A stretch of 64,000 nt of DNA from Candidatus Terasakiella magnetica (lineage in GTDB: Bacteria > Pseudomonadota > Alphaproteobacteria > Rhodospirillales > Terasakiellaceae): contig NZ_FLYE01000034.1 in assembly GCF_900093605.1 (NCBI RefSeq), positions 124,001-188,000 of the forward strand. The letters are read 5' to 3'. Shown here in pieces: positions 37,032 to 46,584 of the stretch. The notes under the pieces are model-generated. The model ran no database searches. It was given only the letters and a program-made list of their open reading frames with translations, and had not been told where the DNA came from. Within the stretch, counting starts at the first letter, position 1. Each line of letters opens with the position of its first letter. Position numbers and translations under genes: made by a program.

Positions 37032-37066
37032 AAAAAAATAAGGTCGCCCCAAAAGGACAACCTTAT
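37032..37066 (-). terminator. Terminator of thiC
   Basis: On the minus strand ATAAGGTTGTCC / GGGCGACCTTAT (with G-U pairs) followed by seven T. Confidence 0.85.
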
Positions 37067-37088
37067 CATTTTTTAAAATTTAAGAGCT

Positions 37089-38882
<1,794 letters not shown>

Positions 38883-38886
38883 TTAG

Positions 38887-38918
38887 GGATCTCCTAAAAA
38901 TAATACATAAGGAGATCC
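38887..38918 (-). promoter_or_regulatory. Ribosome-site-masking hairpin of thiC
   Basis: GGATCTCCT pairs perfectly with AGGAGATCC over 9 bp, the second arm containing the AGGAG that serves thiC. It lies between the TPP aptamer and the start codon and is the likely expression platform. Confidence 0.75.
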
Positions 38919-38942
38919 GGGAGAAAGGCAGTTAGGGGAAAT

Positions 38943-39040
38943 TGCGTCCATCCCTACGCCGGAACGACCCGGATCAGGTTCTAAGGGTTGTTTGCAAACA
39001 CGCAAACTCTCAGCCAAGCAGCACCCCTTGGAATGGACTA
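38943..39040 (-). ncRNA. TPP riboswitch (THI box)
   Basis: On the minus strand the conserved blocks appear in order: GGGGTGC, GGCTGAGAG, ACCCTTAGAACCTGATC and GGCGTAGGGA, flanked by pairing TAGTCCATTCC / GGATGGAC. This matches the thiamine pyrophosphate aptamer. Confidence 0.97.
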
Positions 39041-39110
39041 TAAGTGGGATAGTTGAGCAAAAAGGTCAAGAAACAAATCTAGAGCTGATCCAGATTATTT
39101 TAAAAGAGAC

Positions 39111-39137
39111 GTCATGCTGGCCTTCACCAGCATAACA
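39111..39137. repeat. Dispersed repeat family, copy 6
   Basis: GTCATGCTGG-ccttca-CCAGCATAAC: the ATGCTGG/CCAGCAT hairpin between thiC and the zinc-ribbon gene, 3' of the latter. Confidence 0.65.
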
Positions 39138-39143
39138 GCCTGC

Positions 39144-40157
39144 TTATTTCATTTCAGCTTCCATAAAGGTCACCTGAAGGCGACGCGCAGAAGATACCGG
39201 GTTTTTAATCAATGCTTCAAACGGTGTTGTCCCACCAGAAGCCACTTCTTTATCCTTGGTATCAACAACCACAAACTGGACTTCCTGATCTGTCGCATCA
39301 TAAAGAGAGACACGCAACTGCGGAATCATCTGTGTGGTTTCTGAAATATTGCCCACATCACCTGCAATCACAAGGATATCGTCATTGCCTTCTTTGCGGC
39401 GCGATGAATGCACATCACGAATTTGCATCATCTCAGACAATTTCGGTTTCATGCCCATCATTTCCTGAGCCATGCCGAAATATTCGTCATAAATTTTATA
39501 ATAGTCCCCGGCTTGTGGCACATATTGCATCACATACGGGCGACCAAAATGCACACCGGAGCCCAAAATGCCGATCAAAACAATCAACCAGAAAAGGAAT
39601 TTAAAGAAACCCCCTTTCTTCTTTTTCTCTTTTAAGCGCACAGGCGCGGTGAAAACATCCGGAATATCATCAGAATCACCGACGTCATCTAAAACATCAT
39701 CCGAGCTGTACATGGATTCGGCCATGGATTCCATGGGCTCAATATCATCGGTATCGCCAAAGATATCGTTAAGCTCTTCATCGCTTGGCATATCCTCTGT
39801 ATCGAAACTATCGCTTGCTGATACAGGCTCAGGTGTGGCTTCCAGCTCAGGCTCGGGTTCCGGCTCAAAGGCAGGTTCCGGTTCTGGCTCGGGCTCAGGC
39901 TCTGGTGCGAAAACGGGTTCCGGCTCAGGCTCTGGTTCCGGCTCTGGATCAGGGATTACAATAGGTTTGGGCGCTGGCGGTGGGGGTGGCGGCGCTGCGG
40001 TTTCTTCATGTTCATTAAGATCAAGAACCGTATCATCATAGGGAAGCTGCTCCCACGAATGGCCACATTTGGCGCAACGCAACGTACGTCCGTCTTCCCC
40101 TAATGCGTTCAGGGGAACGGAATAATGTGCCGAACAGCTTGGACAACTAACAATCAT
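39144..40157 (-). CDS. MJ0042 zinc-ribbon membrane protein with Pro-Glu repeat (DUF3426-like)
   Basis: 337 residues. N-terminal zinc ribbon CPSC ... [14 protein letters not shown] (about 5-38), then a low-complexity region with long PEPEPEP runs (about 65-115), an acidic linker, a basic patch [10 protein letters not shown], a single membrane helix (about 195-215) and a C-terminal extracytoplasmic domain ending with [13 protein letters not shown], similar to DUF3426. Divergent from ftsE; this zinc-ribbon/ftsEX pairing recurs in alphaproteobacteria, so a cell-envelope or division link is possible. Exact role unknown. The ribbon faces the cytosol if the helix is a simple signal anchor. Confidence 0.8.
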   Translation of the reverse strand: MIVSCPSCSAHYSVPLNALGEDGRTLRCAKCGHSWEQLPYDDTVLDLNEHEETAAPPPPPPAPKPIVIPDPEPEPEPEPEPVFAPEPEPEPEPEPAFEPEPEPELEATPEPVSASDSFDTEDMPSDEELNDIFGDTDDIEPMESMAESMYSSDDVLDDVGDSDDIPDVFTAPVRLKEKKKKGGFFKFLFWLIVLIGILGSGVHFGRPYVMQYVPQAGDYYKIYDEYFGMAQEMMGMKPKLSEMMQIRDVHSSRRKEGNDDILVIAGDVGNISETTQMIPQLRVSLYDATDQEVQFVVVDTKDKEVASGGTTPFEALIKNPVSSARRLQVTFMEAEMK

Positions 40158-40344
40158 GAGGCCACCAACTACTACCTAAGTCCTTATCTTTATAGGCGTT
40201 TCTTATAAGGTAAGCAAGACTACCCATCACCTAAAATACTCGTTAGTATCCACTTTAATACAATATATGTGAATAAGGTCTTAACGAAACAGCCAAGAAT
40301 GCGTAAAAAGACTATCGAAAATAAATAATTATGGGACCACTCAC

Positions 40345-41061
40345 TTGGTTATCATCAAACTGGAAAATATCGGTTTACGTTACGGGGTTGGACCGGAAGT
40401 ATTGCGTGATGTGTCTTTATCACTCGAAGAAGGCGCGTTTCACTTCCTCACCGGGCCCAGTGGCGCTGGTAAATCCTCCCTCTTAAAACTCATGTATCTT
40501 GCCCATCGCCCTACGCGCGGGCTGATTTCCCTGTTTGGCAATGACATTGCAACGATTGATCGCCACAAGCTCCCTGCCCTGCGCCGTGAAGTCGGCGTTG
40601 TGTTCCAAGAATTTCGCCTGCTCGATCATCTTTCCACCTTTGATAATGTCGCCCTGCCTATGCGTGTGGCTAATATCCATGAAAAAGATATCAAAAAACA
40701 TGTAACCGAATTGCTGGCTTGGGTCGGTCTGAAAAACCATATGGATGCACGCCCCAGCACCCTTTCAGGTGGTCAACAACAACGTGTTGCCTTGGCGCGC
40801 GCCGTCATCAAACGCCCCCGCCTGTTACTGGCCGATGAGCCCACAGGCAATGTGGATGATAAACTGGCCGTGCGCCTGCTTCATTTAATGGAAGAACTTA
40901 ATAAGCTTGGCACCACCATCGTCATGGCAACCCACAACGAAGGGTTAGTGCGCCAGTTTGGTCATCCGCGTATCTGTATTGATGGCGGACGTGTGGAACA
41001 AATGGGACCCCTGCGCCCTGCACGCAAAGCCGCCGTGCGCATGGAAGGCAAAGTGACATGA
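40345..41061 (+). CDS. ftsE: Cell division ATP-binding protein FtsE
   Basis: 238 residues. ABC ATPase: Walker A GPSGAGKSS, Q-loop FQEFRLLDHLSTFDNVALP (FtsE-specific), signature LSGGQQQRVALARA, Walker B LLLADEPTGNVD, and a switch His in MATHNE. Works with FtsX to control septal murein hydrolases. TTG start at 40345 is the only start in frame near IIKLENIGLRYG; the ribosome site is weak. Stop overlaps the ftsX ATG (ATGA). Confidence 0.93.
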   Translation: MVIIKLENIGLRYGVGPEVLRDVSLSLEEGAFHFLTGPSGAGKSSLLKLMYLAHRPTRGLISLFGNDIATIDRHKLPALRREVGVVFQEFRLLDHLSTFDNVALPMRVANIHEKDIKKHVTELLAWVGLKNHMDARPSTLSGGQQQRVALARAVIKRPRLLLADEPTGNVDDKLAVRLLHLMEELNKLGTTIVMATHNEGLVRQFGHPRICIDGGRVEQMGPLRPARKAAVRMEGKVT

Positions 41062-41951
41062 GCTTTCTGTCTTTAAACCATCATAAAGACCTGCCCCTAG
41101 ATAAAGACCCGGGCACGCGTTTTTTGCCATGGTTAATCGCCTTTATGGTCTATCTCGCTGCTCTTTCCGTGGTTGCGACCTCTATTATGCAATCGGTCTC
41201 AAATAGATGGGAGCGCGGGGTGAGCGATACATTGACCGTGCAAATCCCGCCTGCACGCAGTGTAAAAGAAGACCAGTCGCAAATTGAAAATGCGTTAAAG
41301 GTTTTGCGCAGCCATCCCGCTGTTGTTTTAGCCGAACCCATTGCCAAGTCCCATGTGCTGAAATTGCTAGAACCTTGGTTGGGCGGTACCGATTCGCTCG
41401 CTGATATGCCATTACCTCATCTCATTGATGTATCTTTGCGCAGTTCTGTATCCATGGATGCCCAAGGTCTTGTGGATGCTTTAAATAAAGTCGCACCCGG
41501 GGCGACATTGGATGACCACCGCGTCTGGCTGGATCGTCTTATTCGCATGAGCCAGACCTTAACCTGGGGGGCTTATATCGTTTTGGGGCTGATCTGTTTT
41601 GCCACCATCGGTACGATCTTTTTTGTGACCCGCACGGGCCTTGCCATTCACCATGAAGTCATTGAAGTGCTCCATCTCATTGGTGCCCAAGACAGTTATA
41701 TTGCGCGCCAATTTGCTGAACATTCCATGGGGCTTGCCCTTCGCGGCGGGCTGTTAGGTTTGGCAGCAGCCGGACCAACCTTTGGGGCTTTTGCCTATTT
41801 ATATCGCCAAGTTGAAAGTGCGCTCTTGCCACAGATTGATATTACCATCATTCAATGGATTGTGGTGTTGAGCCTGCCTGTTTTAGCTGCTTTCCTTGGC
41901 TATATGACCGCACGTTCTGCCGTGCTGCGCACCTTGCAGAAAATGGTGTAA
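41058..41951 (+). CDS. ftsX: Cell division permease FtsX
   Basis: 297 residues. One membrane helix near the N-terminus (FLPWLIAFMVYLAALSVVA), a periplasmic loop (about 50-160) and three C-terminal helices, the FtsX topology. The conserved coupling region IHHEVIEVLHLIGAQDSYIARQF before the third helix fits the family. Inner membrane partner of FtsE. Coupled upstream to ftsE and downstream to ydcF with a 2-base gap. Confidence 0.92.
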   Translation: MSFLSLNHHKDLPLDKDPGTRFLPWLIAFMVYLAALSVVATSIMQSVSNRWERGVSDTLTVQIPPARSVKEDQSQIENALKVLRSHPAVVLAEPIAKSHVLKLLEPWLGGTDSLADMPLPHLIDVSLRSSVSMDAQGLVDALNKVAPGATLDDHRVWLDRLIRMSQTLTWGAYIVLGLICFATIGTIFFVTRTGLAIHHEVIEVLHLIGAQDSYIARQFAEHSMGLALRGGLLGLAAAGPTFGAFAYLYRQVESALLPQIDITIIQWIVVLSLPVLAAFLGYMTARSAVLRTLQKMV

Positions 41952-41953
41952 GG

Positions 41954-42586
41954 ATGGGGGGCTTTTCACAAAGAAAGCAACGTCGCCTCTTTGGCCCCTT
42001 TGTTCTCTCCCTCATATTGATCTGCGCGATTTGGGGGATTGGTTTTATCGCCTTTACCAATTATGTCCCGCGCCATATTCAAGATGGCGAAAGCCTGACC
42101 GATGGTATCGTCGTGCTAACAGGGGGCACCCATCGCCTTAATACAGGCCTTGCCTTACTGACTGATCAAAAGGCAGAAAAGCTTCTGATATCCGGTGTCT
42201 ATCGCGGAGTGGACCTTGAACAATTGCTCTCTCTTTCAAAAAGTGCACCGCGCGAGCTGGAATGTTGCATTGATATCGGTCATGAAGCCTTTGACACCCG
42301 CGGCAATGCCAAAGAAACCATGCAATGGATCAAGAAAACAGGTTTTAAGTCTTTACGATTGGTCACAGCGAACTATCATATGCCGCGCAGCCTGCTGGAA
42401 TTTTCCTTTTCCTTACCTGAAACCCATATCATCGCCCATCCGGTTTTCCCCGAACATGTGAAAATCGATCAATGGTGGCGTTGGCCGGGAACGGCCGAAT
42501 TGCTGATCGGTGAATATAATAAGTATATTTTGGTCTGGTTACGCCAAGAATTGGCCCGACTGACAGATATTGAGTTTTTAAAATGA
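41954..42586 (+). CDS. YdcF/ElyC family protein (DUF218)
   Basis: 210 residues from the ATG at 41954, with AGG just before it. One N-terminal membrane anchor (FGPFVLSLILICAIWGIGF), then a DUF218 domain: DGIVVLTGGTHRL, KAEKLLISGVYRG, DTRGNAKETMQWI and LVTANYHMPRSLLEF, the usual motif set of SanA/ElyC/YdcF proteins. ElyC affects peptidoglycan lipid-carrier use in E. coli, consistent with the division neighbours. Biochemical activity unsettled. Overlaps plsC by 4 bases. Confidence 0.87.
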   Translation: MGGFSQRKQRRLFGPFVLSLILICAIWGIGFIAFTNYVPRHIQDGESLTDGIVVLTGGTHRLNTGLALLTDQKAEKLLISGVYRGVDLEQLLSLSKSAPRELECCIDIGHEAFDTRGNAKETMQWIKKTGFKSLRLVTANYHMPRSLLEFSFSLPETHIIAHPVFPEHVKIDQWWRWPGTAELLIGEYNKYILVWLRQELARLTDIEFLK

Positions 42587-43308
42587 CATTTATTCGTTCT
42601 CTTCTTTTTAATATTTACCTTTTTGGTGGCACGGCGCTGATTGCCTTGGTCTTATTAATCCTCATGCCTTTTTCCTCACAGGAAATGCGCAAAGGCTCTC
42701 AATTCTGGACGCGTTATGTCATGTGGGGTATGCGCAATATCACGGGCATTACCTATGAAGTGCGCGGTATTGAGCATTTGCCACAAAGCGGCGCAATTGT
42801 GGCTTGTAAGCACCAATCGGCATGGGATACTGCCATTTTTGTGCTGTTACGTATTTCCACGGCCTATATTTTAAAGCAAGAACTGCTTAAAATCCCGTTT
42901 TATGGATGGTACGTCAAACGCAGTGGTCACATTGCTGTTGATCGTAACGCAGGGGCAAGTGCATTGAAAAACATGGTGAGCGATGTGAGAAACGCACTGG
43001 AGAAAGAACGCAATGTGGTGATCTTTCCCGAAGGCACACGTTCAAGCCCCGGTGAACCCGGTACATACCATCCCGGTATTGCAGCGATTTATACCCAGAC
43101 CAAACTGCCCGTTATTCCTGTGGCCTTAAACTCAGGCCTTCATTGGGGACGACGCAGCTTTTTGAAAAAACCGGGTAAAATCATCATGGAAATTATGCCG
43201 CCGATTGAAGCGGGCATGAAACGTCGTGACTTTATGGCGAAACTGGAAGAAACGATTGAAACAAAAACCAGAGAGCTTGAAGCCGAAGGTCAAAAAGCAG
43301 GAGAATAA
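42583..43308 (+). CDS. plsC: 1-acyl-sn-glycerol-3-phosphate acyltransferase
   Basis: 241 residues. Makes phosphatidate from lysophosphatidate at the inner membrane. N-terminal membrane helix, then the HX4D catalytic motif in CKHQSAWDT, and the substrate site FPEGTRSSPGEPG. Length typical. In a tight unit with ydcF (overlap) and proC (3-base gap). Confidence 0.93.
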   Translation: MTFIRSLLFNIYLFGGTALIALVLLILMPFSSQEMRKGSQFWTRYVMWGMRNITGITYEVRGIEHLPQSGAIVACKHQSAWDTAIFVLLRISTAYILKQELLKIPFYGWYVKRSGHIAVDRNAGASALKNMVSDVRNALEKERNVVIFPEGTRSSPGEPGTYHPGIAAIYTQTKLPVIPVALNSGLHWGRRSFLKKPGKIIMEIMPPIEAGMKRRDFMAKLEETIETKTRELEAEGQKAGE

Positions 43309-43311
43309 ATC

Positions 43312-44118
43312 ATGGGTTTGGTCTTAATCGGATGCGGTAAAATGGGTGGGGCAATGTTGGAAGGCTGGCTGGATCAAGGCGTGCCAAAAGACACCATCCG
43401 TATTGTTGAACATTCTGCGGAACATGCCCAAGCCCTGCGCGATACCCATGATGTGCGCGTTATTGATGACATCAAGGATATTGAAGACGGTTTTCCAGCT
43501 GACATCGTTGTGCTGGCTGTCAAACCCCAAGGTATGGATGACGCCGCACAGTCCTGTCAGCGTTTTGGCAATAACACAACCTTCCTATCCATTGCTGCTG
43601 GTAAAACCGTTTCTTATTTTGAAGGCCATCTGGGTGAAAATGCTGCCATCATCCGCGTGATGCCCAACACACCCGCAGCCGTGCGCCGTGGCATCAGTGT
43701 GGCTTATGCTAATGATAAGGTGTCTGATGAAGCAAAAACCATCTGTACAGACCTGCTCGGTGCCATTGGGGAAGTGGCGTGGGTTGAAGATGAAGCTTTG
43801 ATGGACCCGGTCACCGCTGTTTCGGGTTCTGGTCCGGCTTATGTTTTTTATATGACAGAATGTCTTGCTCAAGCGGGCATAAAAGCTGGCCTTTCTGAAG
43901 AACTAGCGACCCAGCTTGCGCGCGCCACCATTGCTGGTGCCGGTGAGCTTATGCGCCAAAGCGGCACGGATGCCAGCCAATTGCGCATCAATGTGACCTC
44001 GCCGGGTGGCACAACCCAAGCTGCCCTTGAAGTGCTGATGAGCGAGGACGGAATCGCGCCTGCCATGGACAAGGCGGTAGATGCTGCAACGCAACGTTCA
44101 AAGGAACTTGCAGGGTAA
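43312..44118 (+). CDS. proC: Pyrroline-5-carboxylate reductase
   Basis: 268 residues. Last step of proline synthesis, NAD(P)H-dependent. N-terminal Rossmann motif LIGCGKMGGAMLEGW, IRVMPNTPAAVRRG and the signature SGSGPAYVFYMTECLAQAGIKAGL plus VTSPGGTTQAALE. Cytosolic decamer in relatives. Last gene of the ftsEX-ydcF-plsC-proC unit. A T-rich stretch follows but no clear hairpin terminator. Confidence 0.96.
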   Translation: MGLVLIGCGKMGGAMLEGWLDQGVPKDTIRIVEHSAEHAQALRDTHDVRVIDDIKDIEDGFPADIVVLAVKPQGMDDAAQSCQRFGNNTTFLSIAAGKTVSYFEGHLGENAAIIRVMPNTPAAVRRGISVAYANDKVSDEAKTICTDLLGAIGEVAWVEDEALMDPVTAVSGSGPAYVFYMTECLAQAGIKAGLSEELATQLARATIAGAGELMRQSGTDASQLRINVTSPGGTTQAALEVLMSEDGIAPAMDKAVDAATQRSKELAG

Positions 44119-44227
44119 CCTCCTACCTTTTTTCACTTTTTTTATCAGTTTTTATTTTTTCTAATATAATTAAAAAACAATTAGTTAGAGATTATCCTTA
44201 CGCCTTTCGTATAGTTTTGTGCAGCCA

Positions 44228-44248
44228 TTTTTGTGCGCCGCACAAAAA
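44228..44248. promoter_or_regulatory. 21-bp perfect palindrome upstream of the phasin promoter
   Basis: TTTTTGTGCG-C-CGCACAAAAA. Possible operator (TGC/GCA core as in PhaR sites). It lies 5 bases before the -35 box. Confidence 0.5.
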
Positions 44249-44253
44249 AATGA

Positions 44254-44282
44254 TTGACTCTAAAATTGGTTTCCAGCATATT
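44254..44282 (+). promoter_or_regulatory. Predicted phasin promoter
   Basis: TTGACT, a 17-base spacer and CATATT, about 58 bases before the phasin ATG. Confidence 0.5.
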
Positions 44283-44294
44283 GGCTTCAGAAAT

Positions 44295-44310
44295 TTTGCA
44301 GTGCAGCAAA
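44295..44310. promoter_or_regulatory. Candidate PhaR operator
   Basis: TTTGCAGTGCAGCAAA: an inverted repeat TTTGC-N6-GCAAA with TGC repeats, a few bases after the expected transcription start. PhaR represses phasin genes and binds TGC-rich inverted repeats. Confidence 0.5.
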
Positions 44311-44339
44311 CTTATTTTACTTTTATTGGAGTTAATCAC

Positions 44340-44861
44340 ATGGCCGCAGCTAAAAAACCAGCTTCTCAAGCTAACCCATTCGCTTTCGACGCAACTAAAA
44401 TGTTTGGCGATTTCGACCCGACTAAATTGATGGGCGAATTCGACCCTAAGAAATTCATGGGCGACTTCCAGAAAGCTTTCTCTGAATACAAAATCCCAGG
44501 TGTTGACGGCAACGTTATCATCGAAAGCCAAAAGAAAAACGTTGAAGCTTTGGCTCAAGCAAACAAAGTTGCTCTTGAAGGCATGCAAGCAGTATTCAAA
44601 CGCCAAGCTGAGATCCTCGGTCAGGCTATGGAAGAAATGCAATCAACTTTCAAAGACCTTTCATCAACTGGTGAGCCACAAGATAAAGTTGCTCAACAAA
44701 CTGATCTGGTTAAAGACGCTGTAGAAAAAGCTCTTTCTAACATGCGTGAGTTGGCTGAGATGGCTGGAAAATCAAACACTGAAGCTTTCGACACAATCCA
44801 CACTCGTTTCACAGAGTCTCTGGACGAAGTTAAAGACCAAGTTCTTAAGCTTAAAAAATAA
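44340..44861 (+). CDS. Phasin (polyhydroxyalkanoate granule-associated protein)
   Basis: 173 residues, helical and rich in Ala, Lys, Glu and Gln. It starts AAAKKPASQANPFAFDATKM and carries a triple near-repeat FDPTKLMGEFDPKKFMGDF, followed by the phasin_2-type helix VIIESQKKNVEALAQANKVALEG. It should coat polyhydroxyalkanoate granules. The ATG at 44340 follows GGAG; the longer frame upstream is not used. Strong own promoter, palindromic operators and a terminator. Codon choice is that of an abundant protein. Confidence 0.88.
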   Translation: MAAAKKPASQANPFAFDATKMFGDFDPTKLMGEFDPKKFMGDFQKAFSEYKIPGVDGNVIIESQKKNVEALAQANKVALEGMQAVFKRQAEILGQAMEEMQSTFKDLSSTGEPQDKVAQQTDLVKDAVEKALSNMRELAEMAGKSNTEAFDTIHTRFTESLDEVKDQVLKLKK

Positions 44862-44889
44862 AACCTTCCCCCCTGTAAGGTTTGAGATG

Positions 44890-44922
44890 AAGGCCGTTTT
44901 GAGCAATCAAAGCGGCCTTTTT
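44890..44922 (+). terminator. Terminator of the phasin gene
   Basis: AAGGCCGTTTTGA pairs with TCAAAGCGGCCTT around GCAA, followed by T5. Confidence 0.9.
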
Positions 44923-44946
44923 CATTTTGCAGGTGCGAAGCTTATC

Positions 44947-44975
44947 TTGACAAAAGTGCAAAAAACGTCGATAAG
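44947..44975 (+). promoter_or_regulatory. Predicted promoter of the RhlE-like helicase gene
   Basis: Perfect TTGACA, a 17-base spacer and GATAAG; it implies a leader of about 195 bases. Confidence 0.55.
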
Positions 44976-44981
44976 CCGCCT

Positions 44982-45176
44982 AGAAAGTCCTCATTTTAAG
45001 TGAGCTCACTTTCATATTGTTCCGTACGTGCTTTGTTAATGCACGTGCCCTTTAGTCTGATAGACAGACATATGGATGCGTTTCTTTGCCCCGATTTGGG
45101 CATCATGTGCGGAAGTTTTACAGGTTATCAGTTGCATTTCGATGACCTAAACGCAGATGATATAGGAACACATAAC
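44982..45176 (+). promoter_or_regulatory. Long hairpin-rich leader of the RhlE-like gene
   Basis: Contains a perfect 14-bp palindrome AAGTGAGCTCACTT (44998-45011), a hairpin ACGTGC/GCACGT (45026-45046) and GTCTG/CAGAC (45055-45069). The reading frame is open through it, but the family start lies at 45177. Confidence 0.45.
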
Positions 45177-46565
45177 GTGACCACATTTGATATGTTGGGT
45201 CTGGCGCAGCCATTTCTTGACGCCGTTGAAAAGCAAGGCTTTGAAGCCCCGACCAAAATCCAAGACATTGCCATCCCCCATTTGATGAACGGGTTTGACC
45301 TCATGGGCGTGGCCCAAACAGGTGGCGGTAAAACAGCCGCATTTGTCCTGCCCATTCTTAATCGCCTTTTAGAAGAAAATGAGAAAACCGTATCTGGTAA
45401 ACCGCGTTGCGTCATTTTGGCCCCAACACGCGAGCTTGCCCAACAGATCGGTGTTGCCGTTCGTTCCTTCACCAAAGGCCAAAAGATTTTCCATACAGTG
45501 ATTTTCGGTGGCTCACCATATAAACAACAGCTCCAGCAACTCCAGCGCGGTGTTCATATTGTTGTGGCTACACCAGGTCGCCTCATGGACCATATGGAAC
45601 GTGGCTCCATTAAGTTCGACTCCGTTCATACCTTCGTTTTGGATGAAGCTGATCGCATGTTGGATATGGGCTTTATCCATGATGTGAAAAAAGTCGCCGC
45701 TGAAATGCCAGACGAAAAACAGACCGTTATGTTTTCCGCTACCATGTCCAAACAGGTCCGTGCCTTAGCCGGTGGTTTGTTAAACAAACCCAAGCAAGTT
45801 GAAGTCGCGCGTGAAAACACGGTTGCCGAAACCATTGACCACCGCGTTTTGCACACAAAGCAAAAAGACAAACAGCGCCTTCTATCTCATCTGCTCGATG
45901 ATCCGACTTTGAAAAAAGTCCTGATCTTTACCCGCACCAAAGCCATGGCAGATCGTTTGTGTGACAATCTCAAAGAACGCGGTCACAAAACAGATACCAT
46001 CCATGGCGATCGCCAACAATCAGCCCGTCAACGTGTTTTGCGCGCGTTTCGCAATGGCAATATCGAATTGTTGGTTGCCACAGACGTTGCCGCACGCGGT
46101 ATTGACGTGGCCGACATTTCCCACGTGATCAACTATGACATGCCCCTTGAAGGCGATGCCTATGTGCACCGTATTGGTCGCACAGGCCGTGCGGGTCAAA
46201 GCGGGATGGCCCTTTCATTTTGTACAGATGGTGAAAGCGATCTTCTGCAACAGATTGAGCGCACCATCAAACAACGCGTTGATGTAGATAAAGACCATCC
46301 TTTCCACCAAGACCCACTACCATTTAAAGCAGGTGGTGAGCAAAAACGTCGTCGCTTTGGCGGCGGTGGTGGTGGCGGCAACCGCAAATTTGGCGGTGGC
46401 GGCCCCAACAAGAGAAAACCTGAAGGTGGCTTTAAAAAGAAAACCGAGGGCGGCTTTAAGAACAAGTCTGACGGCGGTTTTAAAAAGCGCACTGATGGTG
46501 GCTTTAAAAAGCACAGCCCGAAAAAGACACACCGCAAAGGCGGTGGTCCACGTCGCGCGGCTTAA
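45177..46565 (+). CDS. rhlE: DEAD-box RNA helicase, RhlE-like
   Basis: 462 residues from a GTG at 45177 with AGGA 9 bases before; this gives TTFDMLGLAQPFLDAVEKQGF, the usual start. Q-motif GFEAPTKIQDIAIP, Walker A AQTGGGKT, PTRELAQQ, DEAD in VLDEADRML, SAT and HRIGRTGRAGQ are all present. The C-terminal tail is basic and glycine-rich with four GGFK(K/N) repeats, suited to RNA binding. Likely acts in ribosome assembly or RNA decay, perhaps at low temperature. Long leader upstream; convergent with comM. Confidence 0.9.
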   Translation: MTTFDMLGLAQPFLDAVEKQGFEAPTKIQDIAIPHLMNGFDLMGVAQTGGGKTAAFVLPILNRLLEENEKTVSGKPRCVILAPTRELAQQIGVAVRSFTKGQKIFHTVIFGGSPYKQQLQQLQRGVHIVVATPGRLMDHMERGSIKFDSVHTFVLDEADRMLDMGFIHDVKKVAAEMPDEKQTVMFSATMSKQVRALAGGLLNKPKQVEVARENTVAETIDHRVLHTKQKDKQRLLSHLLDDPTLKKVLIFTRTKAMADRLCDNLKERGHKTDTIHGDRQQSARQRVLRAFRNGNIELLVATDVAARGIDVADISHVINYDMPLEGDAYVHRIGRTGRAGQSGMALSFCTDGESDLLQQIERTIKQRVDVDKDHPFHQDPLPFKAGGEQKRRRFGGGGGGGNRKFGGGGPNKRKPEGGFKKKTEGGFKNKSDGGFKKRTDGGFKKHSPKKTHRKGGGPRRAA

Positions 46566-46584
46566 ATAAAAGCGCCTTGACGAA

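Noticed and set aside
39835-39960. Tandem GGCTC/GGTTCC-like repeat pattern, considered as a repeat array
   Set aside because: It is the coding sequence of a Pro-Glu low-complexity stretch, in frame throughout; no spacer structure as in CRISPR.
44217-44339. Longer start of the phasin gene
   Set aside because: It would include both palindromes and the predicted promoter; the ATG at 44340 has GGAG and the typical MAAAKK start.
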